DNA of 64,000 nt from Hyphomicrobiales bacterium (GCA_027484605.1 JAIXSR010000005.1:62001-126000); one strand, 5' to 3'. Counted from the first letter of the stretch, positions 1-9,542 are shown. Numbers and translations: made by a program. Notes: generated by a model not told the origin, from the letters alone.

Positions 1-1
1 G

Positions 2-2110
2 GATCGCGAGACCGAGGGCTTCACCCAGATGGGGGGCGAGGGCACCAACTGGATCGGCGAATCGCCCTTCTCGACGCGCGAGCATGTCTTCCAGAATCTC
101 GGCGACGGCACCTACAACCATTCCGGCGTGCTGGCCCTGCGCTGGGCCATCGCGACCAAGACCAACATCACCTACAAGATCCTCTTCAACGACGCCGTCG
201 CCATGACGGGCGGCCAGCATCACGAGGGCAATCTGACGCCCGACATGATCGCGCGGCAGGCACGGGCCGAAGGCGTCGAGCGGATCGCCATCGTCTCGGA
301 CGAGCCGGAGAAATACGGTCCGGGATATACCTGGCCGGCTGGGGTGAGCTTCCATCACCGCTCCGAGCTGATGCCCGTCCAGAAGGAACTGGCCGGGATT
401 CCCGGCGTCACGGTCATGATCTACGACCAGACCTGCGCCGCCGAGAAGCGCCGCCGCCGCAAGCGCGGGCTCTATCCCGATCCGGACAAGCGCGTGCTCA
501 TCAACGAGCTGGTCTGCGAGGGCTGCGGCGATTGCGGCAAGGCTTCGAACTGCGTGTCCGTGCAGGCCGTCGATACGGAATTCGGCCGCAAGCGCCGGAT
601 CGACCAGTCAAGCTGCAACAAGGATTTCTCCTGCATTGACGGGTTCTGCCCGTCCTTCGTCACCGTTTCCGGCGCCAGGCCGCGCAAGCTTGCCGGTTCG
701 AGCAAGGGCACGGCCCTGCCGCGCCTGCCGGAGCCGGCGATCCCGGATCTCGACAGCGCCTCCTGGGCCGCCATCGTCACCGGTGTCGGCGGGACCGGCG
801 TGGTGACGATCGGCGCGATCCTCGGCATGGCGGCCCATCTCGAGGGCCGCGGCTGCGGCATGATCGACATGGCCGGGCTCGCGCAGAAGGGCGGCGCGGT
901 CTTCTCGCATATCCGCCTCGCGAAGACGCCGGAGGATATCCATGCCATCCGTGTTTCGGCCGGGATGGCCGACCTGATCCTCGGTTGCGATCTTGTCGTG
1001 TCGGGCTCGAAGAAGGTGCTGGCCAGCGTCAAGCCGGGCGAGACCTTCTTCGTCGTCAACACGGCGGAAGTGCTGCCGGGCGATTTCACCCGCAACCCGG
1101 ATTACTCGCTGCCGACGGAAAGGCTCCGCCGGGGGATCACTTCCGCTGCGGGCAAGGATGCGTCCGGCCAGCCGCTGGCGCATTTCCTCGACGCCACGAC
1201 GATCGCCACCACGCTGTTCGGCCAGTCGATCGCGGCCAACATGTTCCTGCTCGGCTATGCGTTCCAGCGTGGTGCGGTGCCGCTGCATGCCGATTCGCTC
1301 GAGCGGGCCATCGAACTCAACGGCGAGGCCGTGACGATGAACCGGGAGGCCTTCCGCTGGGGCCGCGCGGCGGCGCATGATCTCGAAATGGCCAAGGGGC
1401 TCGTTGCCACGGCGCAGGCGGTGCCGGAGCAGGGCGTCGCGACCACCCTCGACGAGGCGATTGCCCGCCGCGTCGCGTTCCTCGCCGGCTACCAGGACAA
1501 GCCCTATGCCGAGACCTATCGCCTTTTCGTCGAGACGGTCCGGGCCGCGGAGGCGAAGGCTGTTCCTGAATCAACGGCGCTGACCGACCAGGTGGCGCGG
1601 AGCCTGTTCAAGCTCATGGCCTACAAGGACGAATACGAGGTTGCCCGGCTCTATGCCGGCCCCGCTTTCAGCCGCCAGCTGAAGGAGGCCTTCGAGGGCG
1701 AGGACATGCGGCTGACCTTCTATCTCGCGCCGCCGCTCCTCGCGAAGAAGGATCCGGCCAGCGGGCTGCCGCGCAAGATGAGCTTCGGCCCGTGGATGAT
1801 GAAGGCGTTCGGCCTGCTGCAGCATTTCAAGGGCCTGCGCGGCACGCGGCTTGACCCGTTCGGCTATACGGCGGAGCGCCGCGACGAGCGCGCGCGGATC
1901 GGACGCTACCGCACGACGGTCGAATCGCTTCTCGCCACGCTCGGCGCCGGCAATCACGCGCTGGCGGTCGAGATTGCCGGCCTGCCGCAGCAGATCCGCG
2001 GCTTCGGCCATGTCCGGGCGCGGAACGCCGCGGAGGTCGATCGCCGCGAGGGCGAGTTGCTGGCGCGGTTCCGGAACCCGGATGCGCCGATGCGGGTGGC
2101 CGCGGAATGA
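2..2110 (+). CDS. Indolepyruvate ferredoxin oxidoreductase (single-chain), C-terminal part
   Basis: Oxidative decarboxylation of aryl-2-oxoacids (indolepyruvate, phenylpyruvate) to acyl-CoA with ferredoxin as acceptor; cytoplasmic. The frame is open to the left edge (FTQMGGEG just inside it), so the N-terminal half is missing; about 703 residues are visible. In order: a thiamine diphosphate site (LGDGTYNHSG, then a Asn-Asp pair in FNDAVAM), a cysteine-rich 4Fe-4S region (CEGCGDC and later CNKDFSCIDGFC), a gamma-subunit-like Rossmann segment (GVGGTGVVTIGAILG) and a long C-terminal region of the kind found only in the fused alpha/beta/gamma form. The family is firm; the natural substrate is not. 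The Crp/Fnr gene follows about 100 bases downstream, and acyl-CoA ligase and transporter genes lie beyond it on the same strand. Confidence 0.93.
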   Translation, partial: DRETEGFTQMGGEGTNWIGESPFSTREHVFQNLGDGTYNHSGVLALRWAIATKTNITYKILFNDAVAMTGGQHHEGNLTPDMIARQARAEGVERIAIVSDEPEKYGPGYTWPAGVSFHHRSELMPVQKELAGIPGVTVMIYDQTCAAEKRRRRKRGLYPDPDKRVLINELVCEGCGDCGKASNCVSVQAVDTEFGRKRRIDQSSCNKDFSCIDGFCPSFVTVSGARPRKLAGSSKGTALPRLPEPAIPDLDSASWAAIVTGVGGTGVVTIGAILGMAAHLEGRGCGMIDMAGLAQKGGAVFSHIRLAKTPEDIHAIRVSAGMADLILGCDLVVSGSKKVLASVKPGETFFVVNTAEVLPGDFTRNPDYSLPTERLRRGITSAAGKDASGQPLAHFLDATTIATTLFGQSIAANMFLLGYAFQRGAVPLHADSLERAIELNGEAVTMNREAFRWGRAAAHDLEMAKGLVATAQAVPEQGVATTLDEAIARRVAFLAGYQDKPYAETYRLFVETVRAAEAKAVPESTALTDQVARSLFKLMAYKDEYEVARLYAGPAFSRQLKEAFEGEDMRLTFYLAPPLLAKKDPASGLPRKMSFGPWMMKAFGLLQHFKGLRGTRLDPFGYTAERRDERARIGRYRTTVESLLATLGAGNHALAVEIAGLPQQIRGFGHVRARNAAEVDRREGELLARFRNPDAPMRVAAE

Positions 2111-2212
2111 GCGGCCAAGCCGATCGGAGCTGTTGCCAGCCGCGCCGGGTGCGCCGATAGTTGCCGGGCTGTGCCGGGCGGACAGGCCTTTGCCAGAGGA
2201 CGGGATCCCGAC

Positions 2213-2896
2213 GTGATTTCTCTCGAAGCCCTTCAAAGGATGGCGGCCTGGTCGCGGGACCTGACCGCGGAAGAGGCCGAGAAAGCGCGCCGTGGCATTG
2301 TCGAGCGCACCTATGGCAAGGGCAATTACATCTGCCATCAGGGCGATCGCTTCGATTGCTGGGGCGGGGTCGTTTCCGGCCTCGTCAAGCTGTCGACCGT
2401 GTCGGATTCCGGCAAGCAGGTCAGCCTGGCCGGGCTGGCGGCCGGTGCCTGGTTCGGCGAGGGCAGCCTGCTGAAGAACGAACCGCGCCGCTATGATCTC
2501 GTCGCCCTGCGCGAATCCCGGCTGATGCTGATGGACCTGCCGACCTTCAACTGGCTGTTCGGGCACAGCGTCGGGTTCAACCGCTTCCTCGTGCACCAGT
2601 TCAACGAAAGGCTGGGGCAATTCATCGGCCAGGTCGAGAATGACCGCATGCTCGATGCGACCGGGCGCGTGGCGCGGGCGCTGGCGAGCATTTTCAACCC
2701 CCGCGTCAATCCCGGTGTCGGCACGCATCTCGCGATCACGCAGGAGGAGATCGGCCTGCTTTCCGGCCTCTCGCGCCAGGTGACAAACCAGTCGCTCAAA
2801 GTGCTGGAAAATGCGAGGGTGCTGCAGGTCGAAAGGGGCGGCATTGCCATCCGGGACTGGCAGGACCTTGTCCGCTTCGGGAATTCCGGCGGCTGA
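2213..2896 (+). CDS. Crp/Fnr family transcriptional regulator
   Basis: A 227-residue cAMP-receptor-like regulator. The N-terminal half is a cyclic-nucleotide-binding-type beta barrel (segment KGNYICHQGDRFDCWGGVVS and GAWFGEGSLL). The C-terminal half has a winged helix with a clear helix-turn-helix (ITQEEIGLLSGLSRQVTNQS). There is no Fnr-type four-cysteine N-terminus, so oxygen sensing through an Fe-S cluster is not supported; the effector is unknown. Start taken at GTG 2213; an upstream GTG at 2171 would add 14 residues of poor character. It sits between an oxidoreductase and an acyl-CoA ligase/ABC importer block on the same strand, so it plausibly controls one of them. Confidence 0.88.
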   Translation: MISLEALQRMAAWSRDLTAEEAEKARRGIVERTYGKGNYICHQGDRFDCWGGVVSGLVKLSTVSDSGKQVSLAGLAAGAWFGEGSLLKNEPRRYDLVALRESRLMLMDLPTFNWLFGHSVGFNRFLVHQFNERLGQFIGQVENDRMLDATGRVARALASIFNPRVNPGVGTHLAITQEEIGLLSGLSRQVTNQSLKVLENARVLQVERGGIAIRDWQDLVRFGNSGG

Positions 2897-2954
2897 AGAC
2901 GCGACGGAACGCCGCGCAAGACCGGGGTCGCCGCTGCCTGGAACAATGAAATTG

Positions 2955-2966
2955 CGGGAATTCCCG
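2955..2966. promoter_or_regulatory. Perfect 12-bp palindrome
   Basis: CGGGAATTCCCG is a perfect palindrome in the 242-base gap between the Crp/Fnr gene and the acyl-CoA synthetase. Role is speculative; it could be part of an operator. Confidence 0.25.
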
Positions 2967-3083
2967 GCGCGTTGAGCAAAAATGACGCGCAGGCTCGACA
3001 GCTTAAGACCAAAAGACCGGCATGTCTGTCAAGGCCCATCTTGCGCAATCGGGTCTGTGCTGCGAATTTGAAGACAAGAACAA

Positions 3084-3105
3084 GCGAAATTCGATGAAAT
3101 TTCGC
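3084..3105. promoter_or_regulatory. Inverted repeat upstream of acyl-CoA synthetase (candidate operator)
   Basis: GCGAAATT, six bases (CGATGA), then AATTTCGC: a perfect 8-bp inverted repeat that stands out as AT-rich in a GC-rich background. It ends 33 bases before the GTG at 3139 chosen as the start of the acyl-CoA synthetase. Size and symmetry suit a dimeric repressor or activator site. Whether the neighbouring Crp/Fnr protein or another regulator binds it cannot be told. If translation began at ATG 3094 or 3022 the repeat would be inside the gene, which is a further reason to prefer 3139. Confidence 0.5.
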
Positions 3106-3138
3106 GTCTGGGTAGAAACGGACCAAGGGAGAGCGTGC

Positions 3139-5115
3139 GTGACGGCAAATGCCACCGCCGAGTTGGACACTTTTCCGAAACTGCTGCTCCGCAATGAAGC
3201 CGTCCGGCCGCTTCGTCCGGCCATGCGCCACAAGGATCTGGGCATCTGGCGGGAATGGAGCTGGGCGGATGTGGCACGGCAGGTCCGATGCTATGCCCTC
3301 GGGCTGATGGCCCATGGCCTGCAGCGCGGCGACAAGGTGGCGATCATCGGCACCAACCGTCCCAAGCTTTACTGGTCGATCATGGCAGCGCAATCGATCG
3401 GTGCCATCCCTGTGCCGGTCTATTCCGATGCCGTGGCCGACGAGATGGCCTATGTGCTCGATCATGCCGAGATCCGCTTTGCCTGCGTGCAGGACCAGGA
3501 GCAGGTCGACAAGATTCTCGGCGTGGCCGACCGCCTGCCGAAGATCGAGATCATCTTCTATGACGAGCCGCGCGGCCTGCGCGATTACGACCATTCCCGG
3601 CTGCAGGCGATCGACGAGGTGATCGCGCAGGGTGCGGGCATCCTGATGAGCGACCCGGCCGCGGTGAAGCGGCTGGACGATGCCATCGCCTCCGGCAAGG
3701 GAGCCGATACGTCGGTGATCCTCTACACCTCCGGCACGACCGGCCGCTCCAAGGGCGTGATGCTCTCGGCCGGCGGCTGCGTGAAGGCGGCCACCGACAC
3801 GGTGGAATTCGACCGGCTGACCGACCGCGACAATGTGATCGCCTATCTGCCTCTGGCCTGGGTGGGCGACCATTACCTCAATTACGCGCAGGCGCTGGTG
3901 GCCGGCTTCACCATCAATTGCCCGGAAAGCCCGGAAACGGCTGTCGAGGACCGGCGCGAGATCGGCACGACCTTCGCTTTCGCCCCGCCCCGCGTTTACG
4001 AAAGCATGCTCACCCGCATCATGATCCGGATGGAGGATGCCGGCTGGCTGAAGCGGAAGATGTTCCACTATTATCTCGGCGTGGCCAAGAAATGGGGCGA
4101 GAAGATCCTTGACGGCAAGCCGGTGCCGATCGGTGCCCGCCTGAACTACGCCCTGGGAGAGGTTCTCGTCTACGGGCCGCTCAAGAATGTGCTCGGCATG
4201 ACGACGATCCGCATCGCCTATACGGCGGGCGAGGCGATCGGGCCGGAACTGTTCTCGTTCTATCGCTCGATCGGGCTCAACCTGAAGCAGCTCTACGGCC
4301 AGACCGAGGCATTTCTCTATGTCACGGTGCAGAGCGACGGGGGGGTGCGGGCGGATTGCGTCGGCCCGGCCACGCCGAATGTCGAGATCCGCATCGACGA
4401 GAATGGCGAGGTGCTCTACAAGTCGCCCGGTCAGTTCATCGGCTATTTCAAGGAGCCGGAAAAGACCGCCGAGACCATGACCGAGGACGGTTATGTGCGC
4501 ACGGGCGATGCCGGCTTCTTCGAGAAGGATGGCCAGCTGCGCATCATCGACCGCGCGAAGGATGTCGGCAAGCTCCGCAGCGGCGCGCTGTTCGCGCCGA
4601 AATATCTCGAGAACAAGCTGAAGTTCTTTCCCAATATCCGCGAGGTTGTGGCTTTCGGGCAGGGCGAGGATTTCGTGACCTGCTTCATCAATATCGACCT
4701 GACGGCCGTGGGGAACTGGGCCGAGCGGAACAATGTTTCCTATGGTTCCTACCAGGAACTGGCCGGTCATCCGCAGGTTTATGACATCATCGCCGGGCAT
4801 GTGGCCGAGGTGAACCGCCAGCTCTCCGAGGAACCGATGATGGCCCATGCGCAGATCCGCCGCTTCCTCGTGCTGCACAAGGAACTGGATGCCGATGACG
4901 GCGAGCTGACGCGGACGCAGAAGGTGCGGCGCAGCTTCATCGCCGACCGCTACGCCCCGCTGGTGACGGCCCTGTATGACGGATCGAGCGAAGCCGACAT
5001 CTCCACCGAGGTGACGTTCGAGGATGGCCGCAAGGGCGTGATTTCCGCGCGGGTCCGCGTCGTGGATGCCCGGATCCTGCCGGCTTCCACCCCGACGCCT
5101 GCGCGCGCCGCCTGA
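3139..5115 (+). CDS. AMP-dependent long-chain-type acyl-CoA synthetase
   Basis: ATP-dependent activation of a carboxylic acid to its CoA thioester. About 658 residues with the adenylate-forming signature YTSGTTGRSKGVMLS, the acyl-binding motif LYGQTEAF, the hinge segment GDAGFFEKDGQL and a long C-terminal domain as in FAA1/FadD15-type ligases. The start chosen is GTG 3139, preceded at good spacing by AGGGAGAG; earlier in-frame ATGs (3022, 3094) lack a ribosome site and would run through an inverted repeat. The livG-like gene follows within 20 bases, so it is the first gene of a transporter operon. Substrate unknown: fatty, branched or aryl acid are all possible. Confidence 0.9.
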   Translation: MTANATAELDTFPKLLLRNEAVRPLRPAMRHKDLGIWREWSWADVARQVRCYALGLMAHGLQRGDKVAIIGTNRPKLYWSIMAAQSIGAIPVPVYSDAVADEMAYVLDHAEIRFACVQDQEQVDKILGVADRLPKIEIIFYDEPRGLRDYDHSRLQAIDEVIAQGAGILMSDPAAVKRLDDAIASGKGADTSVILYTSGTTGRSKGVMLSAGGCVKAATDTVEFDRLTDRDNVIAYLPLAWVGDHYLNYAQALVAGFTINCPESPETAVEDRREIGTTFAFAPPRVYESMLTRIMIRMEDAGWLKRKMFHYYLGVAKKWGEKILDGKPVPIGARLNYALGEVLVYGPLKNVLGMTTIRIAYTAGEAIGPELFSFYRSIGLNLKQLYGQTEAFLYVTVQSDGGVRADCVGPATPNVEIRIDENGEVLYKSPGQFIGYFKEPEKTAETMTEDGYVRTGDAGFFEKDGQLRIIDRAKDVGKLRSGALFAPKYLENKLKFFPNIREVVAFGQGEDFVTCFINIDLTAVGNWAERNNVSYGSYQELAGHPQVYDIIAGHVAEVNRQLSEEPMMAHAQIRRFLVLHKELDADDGELTRTQKVRRSFIADRYAPLVTALYDGSSEADISTEVTFEDGRKGVISARVRVVDARILPASTPTPARAA

Positions 5116-5132
5116 TGCCGCCGGAGGGACGC

Positions 5133-5945
5133 ATGAACGCCATGAACCATTCCGAATTCCGCCAGGACATCGCCCCGGGCGAGACCCTGCTGGCGGTGGA
5201 CAATGTCACGCTGCGCTTCGGCGGCGTGAAGGCCATCACCGATGTCTCCTTCGATATCCGGAAAGGCGAGGTCCGGGCGATCATCGGGCCGAACGGGGCT
5301 GGAAAGACCTCGATGCTCAATGTGATCAACGGGTTCTACCATCCGCAGGAAGGCCGGATCACCTATCGCGGCCAGACCCGCACCAAGATGCGGCCGCATG
5401 TTGCCGCCTCGCAGGGGATCGCGCGGACCTTCCAGAATGTCGCGCTGTTCAAGGGGATGACGACGCTCGACAACATCATGGTCGGCCGCACGCTGAAAAT
5501 GCGGACGCCGTTCTTCTGGCACATTTTCCGGCAGGGCCCGGCCATGCGGGAAGAGATCGAGCACCGGAAGTTCGTCGAGGAAATCATCGAATTCCTCGAA
5601 ATCGAGCATATCCGCAAGGTGCCGGTGGGCAAGCTGCCCTACGGCCTCCAGAAGCGGGTGGAGCTGGGCCGCGCTCTCGCCATGCAGCCGGAATTGCTGC
5701 TGCTCGACGAGCCGATGGCCGGCATGAATCTCGAGGAGAAGGAGGATATGTGCCGCTTCATCCTCGACACGAAGGAACAATACGGCACCACCATCGCGCT
5801 GATCGAGCATGATATGGGCGTCGTGATGGACCTGTCCGACCGGGTTGTCGTGCTCGAATACGGCCAGAAGATCGCCGATGGCACGCCGGATGAAGTCAAG
5901 AAGAACCAGAAGGTCATCGATGCCTATCTGGGCGTCGCGCATTAA
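5133..5945 (+). CDS. livG: ABC transporter ATP-binding protein, LivG type
   Basis: Nucleotide-binding subunit of a branched-chain amino-acid-type (HAAT) importer, 270 residues. Walker A GPNGAGKTS, signature region LPYGLQKRVELGRALA (the Q-loop-to-signature stretch typical of LivG rather than the canonical LSGGQ), Walker B LLLLDEPMAGM and switch His in IEHDMG are visible. Start is ATG 5133 behind GGAGGG; an ATG at 5115 overlapping the previous stop lacks a ribosome site. It is the first of five transporter genes (ATPase, permease, permease, binding protein, ATPase) and is closely linked to the upstream acyl-CoA synthetase, pointing to an organic acid rather than an amino acid as cargo. Confidence 0.92.
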   Translation: MNAMNHSEFRQDIAPGETLLAVDNVTLRFGGVKAITDVSFDIRKGEVRAIIGPNGAGKTSMLNVINGFYHPQEGRITYRGQTRTKMRPHVAASQGIARTFQNVALFKGMTTLDNIMVGRTLKMRTPFFWHIFRQGPAMREEIEHRKFVEEIIEFLEIEHIRKVPVGKLPYGLQKRVELGRALAMQPELLLLDEPMAGMNLEEKEDMCRFILDTKEQYGTTIALIEHDMGVVMDLSDRVVVLEYGQKIADGTPDEVKKNQKVIDAYLGVAH

Positions 5946-5957
5946 ACGGGGGCGGGC

Positions 5958-6914
5958 ATGGATCTTCTGTTCAAGATTTTCATCGATCCGTTCCTGCAGA
6001 TGGGCGCGATGCCCGACCTGCTGGTGCAGACCCTCTGGGAAGGACTCGTCTCGGGCGTGCTCTATGCGCTGATCGCGCTGGGCTTCGTGCTGATCTTCAA
6101 GGCGTCCGGCGTGTTCAATTTCGCGCAGGGCATCATGGTGGTGTTCGCCGGGCTGACGCTGGTCGGCCTGCACGAGAAGGGCGTTCCCGCCTGGCTGGCC
6201 GTGCTGCTCACCCTCGGGGTGATGCTGGCCCTTGCGGTGGCGGTGGAAAGGGTGGTGCTCAGGCCTCTGGTCAACCAGCCTGACATCATCCTCTTCATGG
6301 CGACATTCGGCCTGACCTATGTGCTGATCGGGATCGGCGAATTCATCTTCGGCGGCGAGCCGAAGCAGATGATCACCGATGAACTCGGCCTGCCGCGCGG
6401 CGCGATCGATGTCGCCATGCTGGGCGGGCGGGTGACCTTCCAGAAGATCGATATCGCGGCCGCGGTGATCGCCTCGGTCATGATCGCGGCTCTGGCGGTC
6501 TTCTTCCAGTATACCCGGATCGGCCGGGCGTTGCGCGCCGTGGCGGACAGCCACAAGGCCGCGCTCTCGGTGGGCATCTCGCTCAACCAGATCTGGGCGA
6601 TCGTGTGGTTTGCCGCCGGCATCGTGGCGCTGATCACCGGCATCATGTGGGGCGCGCGGTCGGATGTGTCCTTCGCGCTGCAGACCATCGCGCTCAAGGC
6701 GCTGCCGGTGCTGATCCTCGGCGGCTTCACCTCGATCCCCGGCGCGATTGTCGGCGGGCTGATCATCGGCATCGGCGAGAAGCTCGCCGAATTCTACTGG
6801 GGCCCGCTGGTGGGCGGCGGCATCGAGAACTGGATCGCCTATGTCATCGCGCTCGGCTTCCTGATGGTCCGGCCGCAGGGCCTGTTCGGCGACAAGATCA
6901 TCGAGAGGATCTGA
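5958..6914 (+). CDS. livH: ABC transporter permease, LivH type
   Basis: Integral membrane permease of the branched-chain amino-acid-type importer, 318 residues with about eight hydrophobic segments. The N-terminus (ALIALGFVLIFKASGVFNFA) and the C-terminal IPGAIVGGLIIGIGEKLAE are characteristic of LivH. It begins 12 bases after livG with GGGGGCGGG-rich spacing and is followed by a 98-base gap before livM. Inner membrane; partners with the LivM-type protein to form the channel. Confidence 0.92.
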   Translation: MDLLFKIFIDPFLQMGAMPDLLVQTLWEGLVSGVLYALIALGFVLIFKASGVFNFAQGIMVVFAGLTLVGLHEKGVPAWLAVLLTLGVMLALAVAVERVVLRPLVNQPDIILFMATFGLTYVLIGIGEFIFGGEPKQMITDELGLPRGAIDVAMLGGRVTFQKIDIAAAVIASVMIAALAVFFQYTRIGRALRAVADSHKAALSVGISLNQIWAIVWFAAGIVALITGIMWGARSDVSFALQTIALKALPVLILGGFTSIPGAIVGGLIIGIGEKLAEFYWGPLVGGGIENWIAYVIALGFLMVRPQGLFGDKIIERI

Positions 6915-7012
6915 CGATGCAGCACGCGCCAATCGCCAACCGGCAACCGGGTGCCGGCGGATCCAGCGGCCGACGGCCTCCTCTTTCCTGCCTTTCAGAC
7001 GGAGTCTGACCC

Positions 7013-8092
7013 ATGTTCTACCGCGAGGCGGGCCAATACAAGAAGACCTACTCGGCCGATATGGCGGTGTTCCCGATCCTGCAGGACCGGATCGGCATCG
7101 GCCTGATCCTGCTGGCCGCTGCGGTGATCGTGCCGATCTTCGGGTCGAACTTCTTCATCTCGACCGTGATGATCCCGTTCCTCGTCTTCAGCCTGGCGGC
7201 GATGGGGCTGAACATCGTCACCGGCTATACCGGGCTGATCTCGCTCGGCACCGGCGCCTTCATGGGCGTGGGCGCCTTCGCCTGCTACAAGCTGACGACC
7301 TATTTCCCGCAGGTGAACATCATCATCTGGATCCTCGCCTCGGGCGTGTTCTCGGCGGCGATCGGGGCGCTGTTCGGGTTGCCCTCGCTCCGGATCAAGG
7401 GGTTCTACCTCGCGGTGGCGACGCTGGCGGCGCAGTTCTTCCTGGAATGGTGCTTCGTCCGCGTGCCGTGGCTGTTCAACTACAACGCCTCGGGCGCGAT
7501 CGAGGTCCCGCAGCGGACCCTGTTCGGCGTGGCGATCACCGGCGCGAATGCGACGCCGACCATGCGCTATCTCGTGCTGCTCGGCATCGTGGTGCTGATG
7601 ACCTGGATTGCCTCGAACATCCTGCATGGCCGGATCGGGCGGACCTTCATGGCTGTCCGCGACATGGATATCGCCGCCGAGCTGATGGGTATCCGGCTGC
7701 TGCCGGCCAAGCTGACGGCCTTCGCCATGTCGTCCTTCTATTGCGGCGTGGCCGGGGCCTGCATGATGTTCCTGTGGTATGGCGGCGGCGAGGCTTCCGA
7801 CGCGTTCAACATCAACCAGAGCTTCAACATCCTCTTCATGGTCATCATCGGCGGCCTCGGCAGCCTGATCGGCTGCTTCTTCGGGGCGGCCCTGCTGAAC
7901 ATCGTGCCGATCATCCTGAAATTCGGCCTGCCCGCCATGGGCCTGCCTTTGGCCGGGGCCACGGCCGAGCATATCAACCACCTCTTCGTCGGGTCGTTGA
8001 TCATCTTCTTCCTGATCGTGGAGCCGCACGGACTGGCGCGCCTCTGGCAGATCACGAAGCAGAAACTGAGAACCTGGCCGTTCCCCTATTGA
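7013..8092 (+). CDS. livM: ABC transporter permease, LivM type
   Basis: Second permease of the importer, 359 residues, multi-pass. LivM hallmarks include LNIVTGYTGLISLGTGAFMGVG near residue 60 onward and the cytoplasmic coupling segment GRTFMAVRDMDIAAELMGI. Start ATG 7013 has GGAG nine bases upstream. The protein ends with a hydrophobic helix and a short basic tail. Between it and livH lies a small CCGGCA/TGCCGG hairpin of no clear role. Confidence 0.92.
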   Translation: MFYREAGQYKKTYSADMAVFPILQDRIGIGLILLAAAVIVPIFGSNFFISTVMIPFLVFSLAAMGLNIVTGYTGLISLGTGAFMGVGAFACYKLTTYFPQVNIIIWILASGVFSAAIGALFGLPSLRIKGFYLAVATLAAQFFLEWCFVRVPWLFNYNASGAIEVPQRTLFGVAITGANATPTMRYLVLLGIVVLMTWIASNILHGRIGRTFMAVRDMDIAAELMGIRLLPAKLTAFAMSSFYCGVAGACMMFLWYGGGEASDAFNINQSFNILFMVIIGGLGSLIGCFFGAALLNIVPIILKFGLPAMGLPLAGATAEHINHLFVGSLIIFFLIVEPHGLARLWQITKQKLRTWPFPY

Positions 8093-8180
8093 GGGCGCGG
8101 ACTTGAGGAATGCCCGGTGGCTGTCGCCATCGGGAAGCGAAAGAGGCCCGACAAGGGCCGGAGCAAAGGAGGAAGTGCTC

Positions 8181-9497
8181 ATGTTACGTCAACTCACGCT
8201 CACAGCGCTGGCGGCGGCGGGCTTCGCCTCGCTGGCCGCACCTGCCGCTGCGCAGGACACGGTCTATGTGCCGCTGCTGACCTATCGCACGGGGCCGTTC
8301 GCGGGCTCGGGCATCCATATCGCCAACGGCATGCGCGACTATCTCGAGATGCTGAACCAGCGCGATGGCGGCATCGGCGGCGCCAGGATCATCATCGAGG
8401 AATGCGAGACGGGCTATGACACCAAGAAGGGTGTCGAATGCTACGAATCGACCAAGGGCAAGAACCCGGTTCTCTACAATCCCTATTCGACCGGCATCAC
8501 CCTGCAGCTCATTCCCAAGGCGGCGGTGGACAAGGTTCCCGTGCTGTCGATGGCCTACGGGCTCTCGGCCTCGGCCGATGGCAGCAACTTCCCGTGGGTG
8601 TTCAACCCGCCGGTCACCTACTGGGATGGCGCCTCGGTGTTCATCCGCCACGTGCTCCAGGCCGAGGGCGGCAACATCAAGGGCAAGACGATCGGCCTGA
8701 TCCATCTCGATGCGCCGTTCGGCAAGGAGCCGATCCCGGTGCTCGAGGCCCTGGCCAAGGAATACGGCTTCACCCTGAAGCTCTATCCGGTGCCGGCGGC
8801 GCAGATGCAGAACCAGGGCTCGGTCTGGCTCTCGATCCGCCGCGACCGCGTGGACTGGATCTACAACCAGGGCTGGGGCGCCATGAACCCGACGGCCGTG
8901 AAGGAAGCGGTGAAGAACGGCTTCCCGATCGACAAGCTGGTCGGTGTCTGGTGGGCCGGTGGCGATGACGATGCCCGTGCGGGCGAAGCCGGCGCCAAGG
9001 GCTACAAGACGCTGAACTTCCACAATACCGGGGCGAATTTCCCGGTGTTGCAGGACATCCTGAAGCACGTCTTCGACAAGAATCTCAGCCAGGCCAAGCG
9101 CGAGCAGGTGGGCGAGAATCTCTATAACCGCGGCGTCTACAACTCGATGCTGATCGCCGAGGCTGTCCGCACGGCACAGCGCCTGACCGGCAAGAAGGCC
9201 GTGAACGGCACCGATGTCCGCCGCGGCCTCGAGGCGCTCAACATCACCGAGGCCCGCCTGAAGGAAATCGGGATGGAAGGCTTTGCCGCGCCGGTCAAGG
9301 TCACCTGCACCGACCATAACGGCCATAACAAGGTGTTCGTCTCGCAATGGGATGGCACCAAATATGTGAAGGCCTCGGACTGGATCGAGCCGCTCAAGAA
9401 CATCGTCCGCCCGCTGATCGAGGAAGCAGCGAAGGAATATGTCTCGAAGGATGCCGGCTGGCCGAAGCGTACGGAAGCCTGCGACGCGCCGGCGTAA
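8181..9497 (+). CDS. ABC transporter periplasmic substrate-binding protein (Leu/Ile/Val-type fold)
   Basis: Type I periplasmic binding protein, 438 residues, that delivers cargo to the LivHM-type permease. A signal peptide is clear (LTLTALAAAGFASLAAPAAA, cleavage after AAA-Q). The mature part starts DTVYVPLLTYRTGPFAGSG, the usual beginning of the amide/urea/branched-amino-acid group, and is longer than E. coli LivK (about 370). Start ATG 8181 follows AAGGAGG; upstream in-frame codons from 8103 would add a non-signal extension. Position between livM and livF fixes the partner. Ligand unknown; linkage to an acyl-CoA synthetase favours a carboxylic acid. Confidence 0.9.
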   Translation: MLRQLTLTALAAAGFASLAAPAAAQDTVYVPLLTYRTGPFAGSGIHIANGMRDYLEMLNQRDGGIGGARIIIEECETGYDTKKGVECYESTKGKNPVLYNPYSTGITLQLIPKAAVDKVPVLSMAYGLSASADGSNFPWVFNPPVTYWDGASVFIRHVLQAEGGNIKGKTIGLIHLDAPFGKEPIPVLEALAKEYGFTLKLYPVPAAQMQNQGSVWLSIRRDRVDWIYNQGWGAMNPTAVKEAVKNGFPIDKLVGVWWAGGDDDARAGEAGAKGYKTLNFHNTGANFPVLQDILKHVFDKNLSQAKREQVGENLYNRGVYNSMLIAEAVRTAQRLTGKKAVNGTDVRRGLEALNITEARLKEIGMEGFAAPVKVTCTDHNGHNKVFVSQWDGTKYVKASDWIEPLKNIVRPLIEEAAKEYVSKDAGWPKRTEACDAPA

Positions 9498-9519
9498 GGC
9501 CGCGCGTTTCTGCGAAAAC

Positions 9520-9542
9520 GGGGTGGGCCAAGGGCCCGCCCC
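9520..9542 (+). other. GC-rich hairpin between binding-protein gene and livF
   Basis: GGGGTGGGCC, loop AAG, GGCCCGCCCC: a ten-pair stem with one G-U, no T run after it. Such hairpins after binding-protein genes often stabilise the upstream message or partly terminate, giving more binding protein than ATPase. Inference only. Confidence 0.45.

Noticed and set aside
2491-4878. A 795-codon minus-strand frame opposite the Crp and acyl-CoA synthetase genes
   Set aside because: Same antisense artefact: no motif, no ribosome site, and complete conserved proteins on the other strand.
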